From: CAWJPW01 sp963844845
GTDB taxonomy: Bacteria > Acidobacteriota > Thermoanaerobaculia > Thermoanaerobaculales > Sulfomarinibacteraceae
Direction: 5' to 3'
NCBI GenBank assembly: GCA_963844845.1
Contig: CAWJPW010000001.1
Coordinates: forward strand, 62,001-126,000
DNA length: 64,000 nucleotides
The position numbers were made by a program, and so were the translations under genes. Every line of letters starts with the position of its first letter. Position 1 is the stretch's first letter. The notes beneath the pieces are model-generated. The model saw only the letters and a program-made list of their open reading frames with translations. It did no database searches and was not told the DNA's origin. Below are positions 44,733 to 54,114 of this stretch, in pieces.

Positions 44733-46774
44733 CGCCCACCCTCCCCCGGCACCCTCACCAGGACAGTGCCGCCATCCAGCACCCTATCACCGGCCTCGAG
44801 CACCGCGTCCACTCCGTCCTCCGGGTAGTCGGTCCGCTCCAGCGCCCCCACCGCGACGAGGTTGATCCCCTCCTCGCGCATGAGCCGGGCGACTCGCGTG
44901 GGGTCACCGCAGGTGTAGAGCTCGTCCACCAGCAACCTGCGCCGCTCCAGCTCGGCGCCGACGGACTCGCCACGCCACACCCGCTCGTGGTTGGCCCACC
45001 CCAGGTAGGCGGGCACGCCGGACGCCGCCGACAGGCGAGCATGCTCCGAGTAGGCGTCGCCCACCGCCTCCACCAGGACCGTACCCTGCGGCTGCCGCTC
45101 GAGCACCACAACCGCCGCACGGTCGCCGGCGGTCATCCAGCTCAGCCCGTCGAGGCCCCAGCTGCCCGCAGTGGCGCTGCCGGCCACCGTCGCCAGCAGG
45201 TGCGGCGCGGCCAGCACCGCCATCGCCACCACCATCGCTCGGCGCAGCCATCGTCGCGGAAGCCGCACCAGCAGCACCGGCGCCGTCACCGCCAGCAGCA
45301 GCCAGGCCTGGAGGTACGCCTTGAAAACCGTGTTCATACGGTAGAGCTCGCCGCCGTAAGGATCCCGCACGTAGAGCACCTCGGGCACGAGGAGCAGGAA
45401 GACACCCAGCGCCGCCACTGCAATCGCGGGGCGATCGGCGAGGTCCCCAGGTCGAGTTGCCTCACTGGCCAGCACCGCCACCGCCACCCCCACGAGCACC
45501 AGCACCGGTCGCCCGGAGGCCACCGCAGCGACCATGGTCACTGCACCCACGGCGAGCGCGGTGGCCATCTCGCGCCCTCCCGCGGTCACGCCCCTGAGCA
45601 GCCAGCCCACTCCGAGAGCCGCCAGCGGCAGGAGCAGGCCACCCGCCCACAGCAGGAGCTGTGAGAGCCGAGTGGCGCTATGCACCATGCCGAGGCCGTG
45701 CAGGGGCGGGTGGAAGGCGACCTGGAACGGCGCGGTGACGACCCAGGCGCCGATAACCACGCCGGCCGCCCACAGCCAGCGCCGGCCGCCCACAACCCAC
45801 GGCCAACGCCAGCGGCCGTCGGCGCAGACCAGCAGCAGGGCGACTCCGGCGGCGGTGGGCGGCAGCGCCCAGGGGTTGGCGGCCCAGGTGACGCCGAGCA
45901 TCACGGCCACGAGGACGACCGCGCCGGGCCGTGGACCCCGGCGGCCGGCCACCAACGCCACCAGCAGCGTGGTCAGCGCGAGGGGTATTGCGAGGAGGTG
46001 CGGGTGCAGGTCGCCCAGCCACAGAGTGAAGAGCGGGAACTCGGTGATCGCCCCCTGCACCTGCCGTGACGAGGCCCACAGGTCGAGGTGGGCGAGCGGC
46101 TCTCCTGCCAGCAGCTGCCGCAGCCCGTCGGGGGTGCCGGCGAACACTGCCAGCGCCGCCCCCACAAGCCCCGCCCTGCTGCTCTTCGCCAGCTCCGCCG
46201 CCAGCGCCCAGGCCGTCGCCGCCGCCAGCCCGCCCAGGGCGGCAACCACCAGGTTGTAGCCCACAGCCAGACCGACCCCGCTCACTTTCAGCGGTACGGT
46301 CCACACCAGGGCGCCCCAGTAGTAGTAGGGCAGCGTAAAGCCGGCCAGCCACATGTCGGGAGGCGGAAAGGCGGGGGCACGCAGCAGTGTCGCCGCGATG
46401 CCGAGGTCCATGAGCTTCTCGGTCTGGAGGATGGCGGGGTTGGGCAGTCGGATGAAGAGAACCACTGCCGCCCCCACCCAGAAGACCGCCTCGGGCACCA
46501 CCAGCTCACGCCATCGCGACCGGCGCTGGAGGATTGTCGCAGCCCCGCCTACGGTCCCGACCAGCAGACAGGCCGCGCCGACCCAGCGCCACTGCGCGAG
46601 ACCCAGGGACCCCAGCCACCACGCGGGAAAGACCGCGAGCACCAGCCCCACGACCCGGCCAACCGCCCATGCCACGCCGTCGGGGACGCCGACCCGCACC
46701 AGAACGCCGTAGCCCGCGAGTCCAGCGCCGGCCAGCACGAGGAAGAGCGCAAGGGCACCCATGTCGTGGCGCAT
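44729..46774 (-). CDS. DUF2298 (Chlor_Arch_YYY) multipass membrane protein
   Basis: A 681-residue integral membrane protein with about a dozen helices. It carries the YYY-type segment FTLPYYYWGALVWTVPLK, the LWLGDLHPHLLAIPLAL block and the VPEVLYVRDPYGGELYRMNT segment typical of DUF2298, a family described from Chloroflexota and archaea and usually adjacent to Agl23-like genes, as here. Likely a glycosyltransferase of the GT-C type. First in the operon; ATG 46774 has no clear ribosome site, ATG 46762 is an alternative. Confidence 0.87.
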   Translation of the reverse strand: MRHDMGALALFLVLAGAGLAGYGVLVRVGVPDGVAWAVGRVVGLVLAVFPAWWLGSLGLAQWRWVGAACLLVGTVGGAATILQRRSRWRELVVPEAVFWVGAAVVLFIRLPNPAILQTEKLMDLGIAATLLRAPAFPPPDMWLAGFTLPYYYWGALVWTVPLKVSGVGLAVGYNLVVAALGGLAAATAWALAAELAKSSRAGLVGAALAVFAGTPDGLRQLLAGEPLAHLDLWASSRQVQGAITEFPLFTLWLGDLHPHLLAIPLALTTLLVALVAGRRGPRPGAVVLVAVMLGVTWAANPWALPPTAAGVALLLVCADGRWRWPWVVGGRRWLWAAGVVIGAWVVTAPFQVAFHPPLHGLGMVHSATRLSQLLLWAGGLLLPLAALGVGWLLRGVTAGGREMATALAVGAVTMVAAVASGRPVLVLVGVAVAVLASEATRPGDLADRPAIAVAALGVFLLLVPEVLYVRDPYGGELYRMNTVFKAYLQAWLLLAVTAPVLLVRLPRRWLRRAMVVAMAVLAAPHLLATVAGSATAGSWGLDGLSWMTAGDRAAVVVLERQPQGTVLVEAVGDAYSEHARLSAASGVPAYLGWANHERVWRGESVGAELERRRLLVDELYTCGDPTRVARLMREEGINLVAVGALERTDYPEDGVDAVLEAGDRVLDGGTVLVRVPGEGGR

Positions 46775-47207
46775 TGTACCGGGACGGTGCGGCCACGGCC
46801 CGAGGCCCGGCATTCCCGCAGCGCCCGATGCACACCTCCAGCCCACGCCGGGGTCCGACTCGCGAAGGATCGTGTCCCGAGCGACAGCTCGGAGAGGGAC
46901 GGGGAGAGCGCTGCGGGCAAGGGGTCGTCTAGCCGTGGTCCCCGGCTCCCGCTTCAGCCTCCATACTCAGCCAGTCATGGGAAAGCTCGCGGATGTCGAG
47001 CGGCCGCCAGGTTGCGCCCCACGTTCCATCCCACTCGCCGTTTCGAGCAACTCGCCTTGATCGGTGTCGCAGTATCTCTTGTCAACGCATACAGCGCGGG
47101 GTAGTCTCGCTACAGGCTCGCAGAATTCACCAAGGCGCGACACCATTCTTCGTCCCTGCTTCGTGGCTCCGCGCGCCTGTTGGTGCTCGCCGTGAAGGAG
47201 GCCCCTG
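46775..47207. other. 433-bp divergent intergenic region
   Basis: Between the glycosylation operon and the FG-GAP gene. Apart from the promoter listed at 47079-47107 nothing recognisable; small frames here lack coding character. Confidence 0.4.
47079..47107 (+). promoter_or_regulatory. Candidate sigma-70 promoter of the FG-GAP gene
   Basis: TTGTCA (47079-47084), 17-base spacer, TAGTCT (47102-47107). The leader to ATG 47208 would be about 95 bases, ending with a strong GAAGGAGG. Confidence 0.5.
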
Positions 47208-50200
47208 ATGCGCCGTCTCAGCCTGATCGCCGTCTGCCTCGCCGCCCTCACTCCGATCCCGGCGATTCCAGCGACTTCCGCCATTCCCTTGGCCGCCGCA
47301 CCTGCGGCCGACAGTGCCGGTGCCGCCGCTCACGCCGGGCTCGTGGCGGCGATCAACCGCCGCGAGTACCGGTTCTCGTTCGCGCCGGCCAGCTACCGCC
47401 CCGAGCGCGGCGACCTCTGGCAGGCACCCAACCGCGCCCAGGGCCTGCGCCTCTACGTGGACGAGCACGGAATCGAAGTGCTCGACCGCAGCGACGAGAG
47501 CGAGCCCACCCTGCTGCGCCTTGCGACTGCCGCCTGGGGTCCCGCTTCCGCCCCGGCCACGTTGCCGGCGGCCCAGCTGCGTGCGGACGGCAGCGCCCTG
47601 GAAGTCCGCCGTGGGGCGGTGACCGAGCGGCTCACCAACGGCGCCACGGGGGTCGGCCTCGAGTGGCAGCTCGACACCCGGCCGGAAGGCCCGCTGGTGC
47701 TGCTGCTGGATGTCGGCGCGGCCATGCCGCGCCCCCGCGGCGGCGGCGTCGAGCTCGCCAGCGGCGGCAGGAGGCTGCTCCTCCAGGCGCCCACCGCCCG
47801 TGACGCCAACGGGTCCGCCGTCCCCGTCGCGCTGACGGTGTCCGCCCGCGGCCGTCTGCGGCTGGAGATCGTCCCCGGCTCGGCCCCGGCGCCGATCGTC
47901 GCCAAGACCCTCCTCACCGGCACGGCCGACCGGACCATCGAGTCCGACCAGGACTCCGCCAGTCTCGGCTGGAGCGTCGCCTCCGCCGGCGACGTCAACG
48001 GCGACGGATTCGCCGACATCATCGTCGGCGCTCCCTACTACGACGACGGCGAGATCGACGAGGGAGCCGCTTTCGTCTTTTTCGGTTCCCCGGCCGGCAT
48101 CACTGGCTCCTCTCCCACCGACGCCAACGGCACCATCGAGTCCACCCAGGGGAGCGCGAGCCTCGGCCAGAGCGTCGCCTCCGCCGGCGACGTCAACGGC
48201 GACGGATTCGCCGACATCATCGTCGGAGCACCTTCCTACCACAACGGCGAGGCCGGCGAGGGTGCCGCTTTCATCTTCCTCGGCTCCGCCGCCGGCATCA
48301 CCGGCTCCTCCCCCGCTGACGCCGACGCCACGATCGAGTCCAACCAGGCGCACGCCAGCCTCGGCGGCAGTGTTGCCGCCGCCGGCGACGTCAACGGCGA
48401 CGGCTTCGCCGACGTCATCGTCGGCGCACGGAACTACGACCGCACCCTGAGCGACGAGGGGGCCGCCTTCGTCTTCCTTGGCTCCGCCCTCGGCATCACC
48501 GGCTCCTCCCCCGCCGACGCATACGCCGGCCTCCACTCCGACCAGGCATCCGCCCACCTCGGCGCCAGTGTCGCCGCCGCCGGCGACGTCAACGGCGACG
48601 GATTCGGCGACGTCATCGTCGGTGCGCCGGCCTACGGCGCCAGTCAGGCCGAAGGCGGCGCCGCCTTCGTCTTCCTGGGCTCAGCCGCCGGCTTCGGCGG
48701 CTCCTCGCCCGCCGACGCCGCTGCCGTCATCCAGTGCGACCAGGCAGGCGCCGAGGTCGGCACCAGCGTCGCCGCTGCCGGCGACGTCAACGGCGACGGC
48801 TTCGCCGACGTCGTCATCGGAGCTGGGGGGTATGACGACGTCGAGATCGACGGAGGCGCCGCATTCATCTTCCTCGGCTCCGCCGCCGGCATCACCGGCT
48901 CCTTTACGGCCGACGCCGACTCCGTCATCCAATCCGACCAGAGCGGCGCCGGGCTCGGCTCAGCCGTCGCCTCCGCCGGCGATGTCAACGCGGACGGCTA
49001 CGCCGACGTCATCGTCGGCGCCCCGCTCTTCGGCCACGGCGACAGCGACCAGGGCCCCACACCCTACGGTGCGGCGTTCGTCTTCCTCGGCTCCGCCGCC
49101 GGTATCACGGCGTCCTCCCCCGCCAACGCCTCCGCGACCATCGGGCTCGACCAGGCGGACGCCGACCTCGGCGCAAGCGTCGCCTCCGCCGGCGACGTCA
49201 ACGGTGACGGATTCGCCGACGTCGTCGTCGGAGCTCCCTACTACAACCAGGGCGAAGCGGACGAGGGTCTCGCCTTGGTGATCCTCGGCTCCACCACCGG
49301 CATCGCTGCCGAGCTCACTGCCGACGCCGATGCGACCATCGAGCCTGATCAGGCGGGCGCACGACTCGGCGCGAGCGTGGCCTCTGCCGGCGACGTCAAC
49401 GGCGACGGCTTCTCAGACTTCATCGTCGGCGCCCCGTTCTACGATGACGGTGAGACGGACGAGGGCGCCGCCTTCGTCTTCCTCGGCTCTCCAGCCGGCA
49501 TCACCGCCTGCGCCACTGCGGGTGCCGCCGCCGCCATCGAGTCGAATCAGGCCGATGCGCAGCTCGGCAACGCCGTCGCCTCCGCCGGCGACGTCAACGG
49601 CGACGGCTTCGCCGACATCGTCATCGGCGCGCACCGCTACGACGACGGCGAGAGCAATGAGGGCGCCGCCTTCGTCTTCCTCGGGTCCCCTGACGGAGTC
49701 ACGGGCTCCTCGCCTGCCGACGCCGGAGCCGTGGTCGAGTCTGATCAGGTGGATGCCTTCCTCGGCACCAGCGTCGCCTCCGCCGGCGATGTCAACGGCG
49801 ACGGCTTCACCGACCTGATCGTGGGCGCGGTGGGCTACGAGCACGGCCAGTCCGATGAGGGTGCTGCGTTCATCTTCCTCGGGTCCACCGCCGGAATCTC
49901 AGGCTCGTCGCCCGCCGACGCCCACGCCATGATCGAGTCCGACCAGTCCGGCGCCGGCCTCGGCCTCAGCGTGGCCGCGGCCGGCGACGTCAACGGCGAC
50001 GGCTTCGCCGACGTCGTCGTCGGCGCCCCGCTCTACGACGACGGCGAGCCTGATGAGGGTGCGGTGCTCCTCGTCCTCGGGTCCTCCAGCGGCGTCACCG
50101 GGACCACCCCCTCCGGGGCTGCAGCCCTCCTCGAGCCCAATCAGCCTCACGCTCATCTCGGCACCAGCGTCGCCTCCGCCGGCGACGTCAACGGCGACGG

Positions 50201-51539
50201 CTTCACCGACATCATCGCCGGCGCGCCTGACTTCGTTCCCGGGGGCGCCGCCCTCGTCTTCCTCGGCTCCGGCGCCGGCCTCGCCGGCTCGCTTCCAACG
50301 GATGCCCACGCGATGATCGAGTCCGACCAGGTGGGCTCGTGGCTGGGTCACGCCGTCGCCTCCGCCGGCGACGTCAACGGCGATGGATTCGCCGACGTCG
50401 TGACAGGCGCCCCGGGCTTCTTCGATGGCGACGCCTATGGCGGCGCGGTCTTCGTCTTCCTCGGCTCCGCCGCCGGCATCACCGCATCTTCCACCGCCGA
50501 CGCGGACACCGTCATCGAGTCGGGTCAAGGCACCGCCGGCGTGGGCACCAGCGTCGCCTCCGCCGGCGACATCAACGGCGACGGCTTCGCGGACGTCATC
50601 GTCGGCGCCCCCTACCAGGCGAGCGGCGAGACCGACGAAGGCGCGGCATTCCTCTTTCTGGGCGGTGGCGCTGCCGGCCGCCTGACACTACCGCAGCAGC
50701 TCGACCCTTCCGCCGCGACCCCTCTGCAACCGTGGGCGCTCACGGGGAGTACGGGCGAGCTCGTGGTGGGGATGCACGCCACCTCGCCGCGCGGACGCGA
50801 GCGCGTGCGGCTCGAGGTCGAGGCGTGTCCCACCGGCGCCGAGCTCGCCTCGGGGCCGTGTGCCTCCGCCCTCACCGGCTGGGAGGACTCCACGGCCACG
50901 GCGGACGGTACCGTGATCACCGCAAACCTGAGCGGGCTCGCCCCTGATCTCTACCGCTGGCGCGCGCGCCTTCAGTACGCGCCGTTCACGGTCGACCGCG
51001 CGTTGGCGGCGCCACCCCACCCCGAGCACGGTCTCTGGCGGCGGCTGCAAGGCCAGGCGTTCGATGCCGACGTGCGCACACCCACGCCGGCGGACCTCGC
51101 CGTCACCATCGACGACCGTCTCGACACCGCGCTGCCGGGCGCCGCCGTCACCTATGTCGTTACCGCCGGCAACCCCGGCGCCACGGACGTTCCCGGCGCC
51201 ACGGTACGCACCATCCTGCCTTCCTCGTTGGTGAACGTCTCCTGGACCTGCACAGGTATCGGCGGCGGAGTGTGCGGCGCAGCGGGCAGCGGCGCGATCG
51301 CCGACACCGCGGAGCTACCCACCGGGGCAGCGGTGACCTACATACTCTCAGCCACGGTGGCCCTCGATGCCACCGGGTTTCTTGCAAGCACCGCGACGGT
51401 GACGGTGCCCGCCGGCTTCGTCGACACCGTCCCGGCCGACAACACCGCCACCGACACCGACCTCGTGAACACCACGCTGATCTTCGAAGACGGCTTCGAG
51501 GACGGCAGCACCGACCGGTGGCTCACGGTGAGTCCGTGA
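47208..51539 (+). CDS. Giant secreted FG-GAP (integrin-like) repeat protein
   Basis: A 1443-residue exported protein with signal peptide (LSLIAVCLAALTPIPAIPA). After an N-terminal domain of about 230 residues come 14 FG-GAP repeats of about 66 residues (roughly residues 240-1140), each with SVASAGDVNGDGFADVIVGAP followed by GAAFVFLGS; the DVNGDGF loops are calcium-binding in integrin-type propellers. 14 repeats could make two seven-bladed propellers. A DUF11-like domain (DLAVTIDDRLDTALPGAAVTY...) and a C-terminal FEDGFEDGSTDRW motif, often seen on secreted proteins of such bacteria, close the chain. Probably an adhesin or surface protein. Confidence 0.92.
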   Translation: MRRLSLIAVCLAALTPIPAIPATSAIPLAAAPAADSAGAAAHAGLVAAINRREYRFSFAPASYRPERGDLWQAPNRAQGLRLYVDEHGIEVLDRSDESEPTLLRLATAAWGPASAPATLPAAQLRADGSALEVRRGAVTERLTNGATGVGLEWQLDTRPEGPLVLLLDVGAAMPRPRGGGVELASGGRRLLLQAPTARDANGSAVPVALTVSARGRLRLEIVPGSAPAPIVAKTLLTGTADRTIESDQDSASLGWSVASAGDVNGDGFADIIVGAPYYDDGEIDEGAAFVFFGSPAGITGSSPTDANGTIESTQGSASLGQSVASAGDVNGDGFADIIVGAPSYHNGEAGEGAAFIFLGSAAGITGSSPADADATIESNQAHASLGGSVAAAGDVNGDGFADVIVGARNYDRTLSDEGAAFVFLGSALGITGSSPADAYAGLHSDQASAHLGASVAAAGDVNGDGFGDVIVGAPAYGASQAEGGAAFVFLGSAAGFGGSSPADAAAVIQCDQAGAEVGTSVAAAGDVNGDGFADVVIGAGGYDDVEIDGGAAFIFLGSAAGITGSFTADADSVIQSDQSGAGLGSAVASAGDVNADGYADVIVGAPLFGHGDSDQGPTPYGAAFVFLGSAAGITASSPANASATIGLDQADADLGASVASAGDVNGDGFADVVVGAPYYNQGEADEGLALVILGSTTGIAAELTADADATIEPDQAGARLGASVASAGDVNGDGFSDFIVGAPFYDDGETDEGAAFVFLGSPAGITACATAGAAAAIESNQADAQLGNAVASAGDVNGDGFADIVIGAHRYDDGESNEGAAFVFLGSPDGVTGSSPADAGAVVESDQVDAFLGTSVASAGDVNGDGFTDLIVGAVGYEHGQSDEGAAFIFLGSTAGISGSSPADAHAMIESDQSGAGLGLSVAAAGDVNGDGFADVVVGAPLYDDGEPDEGAVLLVLGSSSGVTGTTPSGAAALLEPNQPHAHLGTSVASAGDVNGDGFTDIIAGAPDFVPGGAALVFLGSGAGLAGSLPTDAHAMIESDQVGSWLGHAVASAGDVNGDGFADVVTGAPGFFDGDAYGGAVFVFLGSAAGITASSTADADTVIESGQGTAGVGTSVASAGDINGDGFADVIVGAPYQASGETDEGAAFLFLGGGAAGRLTLPQQLDPSAATPLQPWALTGSTGELVVGMHATSPRGRERVRLEVEACPTGAELASGPCASALTGWEDSTATADGTVITANLSGLAPDLYRWRARLQYAPFTVDRALAAPPHPEHGLWRRLQGQAFDADVRTPTPADLAVTIDDRLDTALPGAAVTYVVTAGNPGATDVPGATVRTILPSSLVNVSWTCTGIGGGVCGAAGSGAIADTAELPTGAAVTYILSATVALDATGFLASTATVTVPAGFVDTVPADNTATDTDLVNTTLIFEDGFEDGSTDRWLTVSP

Positions 51540-51566
51540 CCGGCTGAGCCTGCTTGCGCCGTGGGC

Positions 51567-51586
51567 TCGGGCGGGGAACCGCCCGA
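51567..51586. terminator. Possible terminator hairpin after the FG-GAP gene
   Basis: TCGGGCGG-GGAA-CCGCCCGA is a perfect 8-bp stem with a stable GGAA tetraloop, 27 bases after the stop. There is no T-run, so intrinsic termination is uncertain. Confidence 0.4.
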
Positions 51587-51714
51587 AGTCCACCCTCCTG
51601 CGGGCCGGTTGACAGAGCGAAGGCCTGGTCCATGGCAGGAGCCGGAAACTGGAGCGATCAAGGGCGGAGGTGTGCCCTCCCGCCCGCCGCGCGGGGCGAT
51701 CGCCGGCCTTCCGG

Positions 51715-52122
51715 TCAGACGCTCGTCCCCTCCGAGGCCAGGGCCTCGCCGAGCCGTCGTGCAAGCTCCCCGGCCAATGCCAGGTAGTCGGCCACGCCGG
51801 CGGGAGTGAGCTCGTCATCATGGACGCCGGCCGAAACCACCACAACGCCGCCCAGGGTCCGGGCCAGGTGCTCGGCCACGGGACGGGCGATGCCCTCCTC
51901 CTTGTGCGGCGGCAGGGTGAGCACCGAGGTAGTCACGGACCGCCGGGTCGGCTCGGCGCTGGAGGGACGGGCCACCGCGAGGACCACGCAGCCGACGTGC
52001 GGCCGCGAGCCCCCACCGATGGCCACCACCAGGTCGTCGCCGAGCCGGTGCGCCCATGCCTCCAGCCCGCGGCCGACGCGTCCCACGGTGACGCGCACCT
52101 CCGTATCAGGCGCCGACGTCAC
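51715..52122 (-). CDS. Small LpdD-like domain protein
   Basis: A 135-residue protein. Segments VVAIGGGSRPHVGCVVLAVAR and SVTTSVLTLPPHKEEGIARP resemble the small prenylated-flavin chaperone LpdD-like (proteasome-assembly-chaperone-like) domain; I am not sure of this. No UbiD or UbiX gene is in the window. It overlaps the upstream antiporter gene by 17 bases in another frame, implying coupling, so a link to ion homeostasis is also possible. Few motifs beyond the Gly-rich GGGSRPHVG loop. Confidence 0.55.
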   Translation of the reverse strand: MTSAPDTEVRVTVGRVGRGLEAWAHRLGDDLVVAIGGGSRPHVGCVVLAVARPSSAEPTRRSVTTSVLTLPPHKEEGIARPVAEHLARTLGGVVVVSAGVHDDELTPAGVADYLALAGELARRLGEALASEGTSV

Positions 52123-53986
52123 GGCCCTCGCCCAGCTTCGCGGCTTCCCCGCCCGCGTCGCCTTCCGCCGTTTCAGTCGGCAAAGCCAGAGGCTCCAGCA
52201 GCTCGCGGGCGCGCGCCCCGGACACCAGCACGGTCAGCCGCTCCCAGCCGTTGGTGGAGCCTTCCTCGGGCATCCCGAGATCCGGCTCGCCACGGCTCCA
52301 TCCCGCGAGCTTCACGAGCTCGCCGGGCCGTTCGCGCTCCACCTCGCGCAGCGTGGCAGCAGTCCGCTCCTCCCGCGGGTCGAGATCGAGCATCTTCGCG
52401 TCACCGTTCTCCACCGCGCGGATCCACGTCGGCAGGCGTATCGCCCGGCCACCGAGAAGGGAGATCCAGGCCGCCGAGCGACGGCTGAGCTCGTCCGGGG
52501 GCTCCTGCAGCGCCACCACCGGGCTCTCGACCCCGAACTCGTCGTGGACCTTTTGCGCCACCAGCAGGTTGAGCTCGTCGTTGGTGGTCGCCGCGATCAC
52601 CGTGGTGTCCCGCTCGATCCCCGCCTCCTCGTAGGTTTCGCCTTCACGAGCATCACCGGCCACCACCGCGTACCCCCCCCGGCGGAAGCGGTCGAGCCGC
52701 CACGACACCGCGTCCACCACCACCACCGCCCGTCCGTACCGACCGAGCACCTGGGCGAGAAGCTCGCTGAAGGGGTGCGCGCCGACCAGCAGGATCCGGC
52801 GACGGCTCGAGTCTCGGGTGTAGCCCAGCACCGTGGGCAGCACCAGGGCCATCAGGGTGGCCCAGGCGCCGGTCACCAGGATGGCCAGGTACACCAGCCC
52901 CTCCAGCAGGCCTCCCCCGGCGATCCCCGCCCGGTCGAGCTGCCGGGCCGCCAGCGACGCCACCGCCGCCGCCACGATCCCGCGCGGTGCGGTCATCGCC
53001 AGCACGACCCTTCCCCGCCAGTCCAGCAGGCGGGGCCACACCGACGCTCCCACCGCCACGGGCCGCACGACGAAGACCAGCCCGGCAACCACGAGCAGCC
53101 CGCCCCAGCCGAGCTGGAACACCGCCACGAGGTTGAGCTGGCCGGCGAGGAGAATGAAAAGGACGGAGATCAGCAGGGTGGTGAGCTGCCCTTTGAACGC
53201 CTTGAGCGAGACCAGATCCGGCAGATCGGCCGCCGACATGGTGAACCCCATGACGACGACGGCGAGGATCCCGGACTGGTGAGCCTGATGCTCGGCCACC
53301 ATGTAGCACAGCATGACCATGCTGAGCACGGCGAGGTTGCGCAGCTCACCGCTCACCAGTCGACGGTGGGCGACGAAGCTCGAGAGCGAGCCGGCGACGA
53401 AGCCGAGGATGACCCCGGTGAGCGCCAGGACGACCATCTCCTGACCGAGGGCGCGCCATGGCACGCCGCTGCGCTCGATGGCCTGGAGCACCATGTAGGC
53501 CAGCACCGCGCCCAGTGGATCGCTGATGAGACCCTCCGAGACCAGCACCGTCTTGACCTGGCGCGGCGCGATCATGTGGTGCAGGAGGGGAACCACCACG
53601 GTGGGCCCGGTGACCGTCATGATGGCGCCGAAGAGGGCCGCCGGCTGCCAGGGCATGCCGATGATGGCGTGGGCGAGCCACGCGGTGGCCACGCCGCTCA
53701 CCGTAGCGCCCAACGTCACCAGGTTGCGGACCGCGCCGCCCACCTGCATGAGCCGGTGACGGTCGAGGGAGAGACCGCCCTCGAAGAGGATCACCGCCAC
53801 CCCGAGGTGGATGAGCACCTCGAGGGTGTCACCCAGGGCCGCCGGCGCGAACCAGCCCAGGCCCGCCGGTCCGCAGAACACCCCCAGGGCCAGCAGCGGC
53901 AGAATGGCGGGGAGCTGGAAGCGCTCGGCCACCACCTGCGCGGTCATGCCCAGGGCCACCGCCACCACCAGGGTCGTGAGGATCAT
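52106..53986 (-). CDS. CPA-type cation/proton antiporter with TrkA-N domain
   Basis: A 626-residue protein. The first 390 residues form about 12 membrane helices of the Na+/H+ exchanger fold: LFEGGLSLDRHRLMQ, TVTGPTVVVPLL, EGLISDPLGAVLAY (acidic ion-binding pair) and MTAPRGIVAAAVASL. A cytoplasmic Rossmann TrkA-N-like domain (RILLVGAHPFSELLAQVLG) and a C-terminal regulatory part follow. Probably exchanges Na+ or K+ for protons at the inner membrane, gated by nucleotide. Divergent from ispG, and overlapped by the small LpdD-like gene downstream. Confidence 0.92.
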   Translation of the reverse strand: MILTTLVVAVALGMTAQVVAERFQLPAILPLLALGVFCGPAGLGWFAPAALGDTLEVLIHLGVAVILFEGGLSLDRHRLMQVGGAVRNLVTLGATVSGVATAWLAHAIIGMPWQPAALFGAIMTVTGPTVVVPLLHHMIAPRQVKTVLVSEGLISDPLGAVLAYMVLQAIERSGVPWRALGQEMVVLALTGVILGFVAGSLSSFVAHRRLVSGELRNLAVLSMVMLCYMVAEHQAHQSGILAVVVMGFTMSAADLPDLVSLKAFKGQLTTLLISVLFILLAGQLNLVAVFQLGWGGLLVVAGLVFVVRPVAVGASVWPRLLDWRGRVVLAMTAPRGIVAAAVASLAARQLDRAGIAGGGLLEGLVYLAILVTGAWATLMALVLPTVLGYTRDSSRRRILLVGAHPFSELLAQVLGRYGRAVVVVDAVSWRLDRFRRGGYAVVAGDAREGETYEEAGIERDTTVIAATTNDELNLLVAQKVHDEFGVESPVVALQEPPDELSRRSAAWISLLGGRAIRLPTWIRAVENGDAKMLDLDPREERTAATLREVERERPGELVKLAGWSRGEPDLGMPEEGSTNGWERLTVLVSGARARELLEPLALPTETAEGDAGGEAAKLGEGRDVGA

Positions 53987-54013
53987 CGCTGCGAGTGTAA
54001 CTCACGATCACCG

Positions 54014-54043
54014 TTGACCTCGAGCCCGGCGTCCCCGTACACT
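54014..54043 (+). promoter_or_regulatory. Candidate sigma-70 promoter of ispG
   Basis: TTGACC (54014-54019), 18-base spacer, TACACT (54038-54043), about 70 bases before ATG 54115, which is preceded by GGAGG. Confidence 0.5.
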
Positions 54044-54114
54044 GTCTCGCCGCGGGGCATTTCGCCCACGATCAAAGCGTTACGCCCCGCGGAGCGTATG
54101 GAGGGTTCACCGAG

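Noticed and set aside
47127..48557. Repetitive minus-strand frame under the FG-GAP gene
   Set aside because: Its periodic GDV/DDDVGE text is the reverse reading of the FG-GAP repeats; no signal or start site.
47950..50650. Regularly spaced DNA repeats resembling an array
   Set aside because: They encode the FG-GAP protein repeats (about 198-bp period) and vary at third positions; not a CRISPR array.
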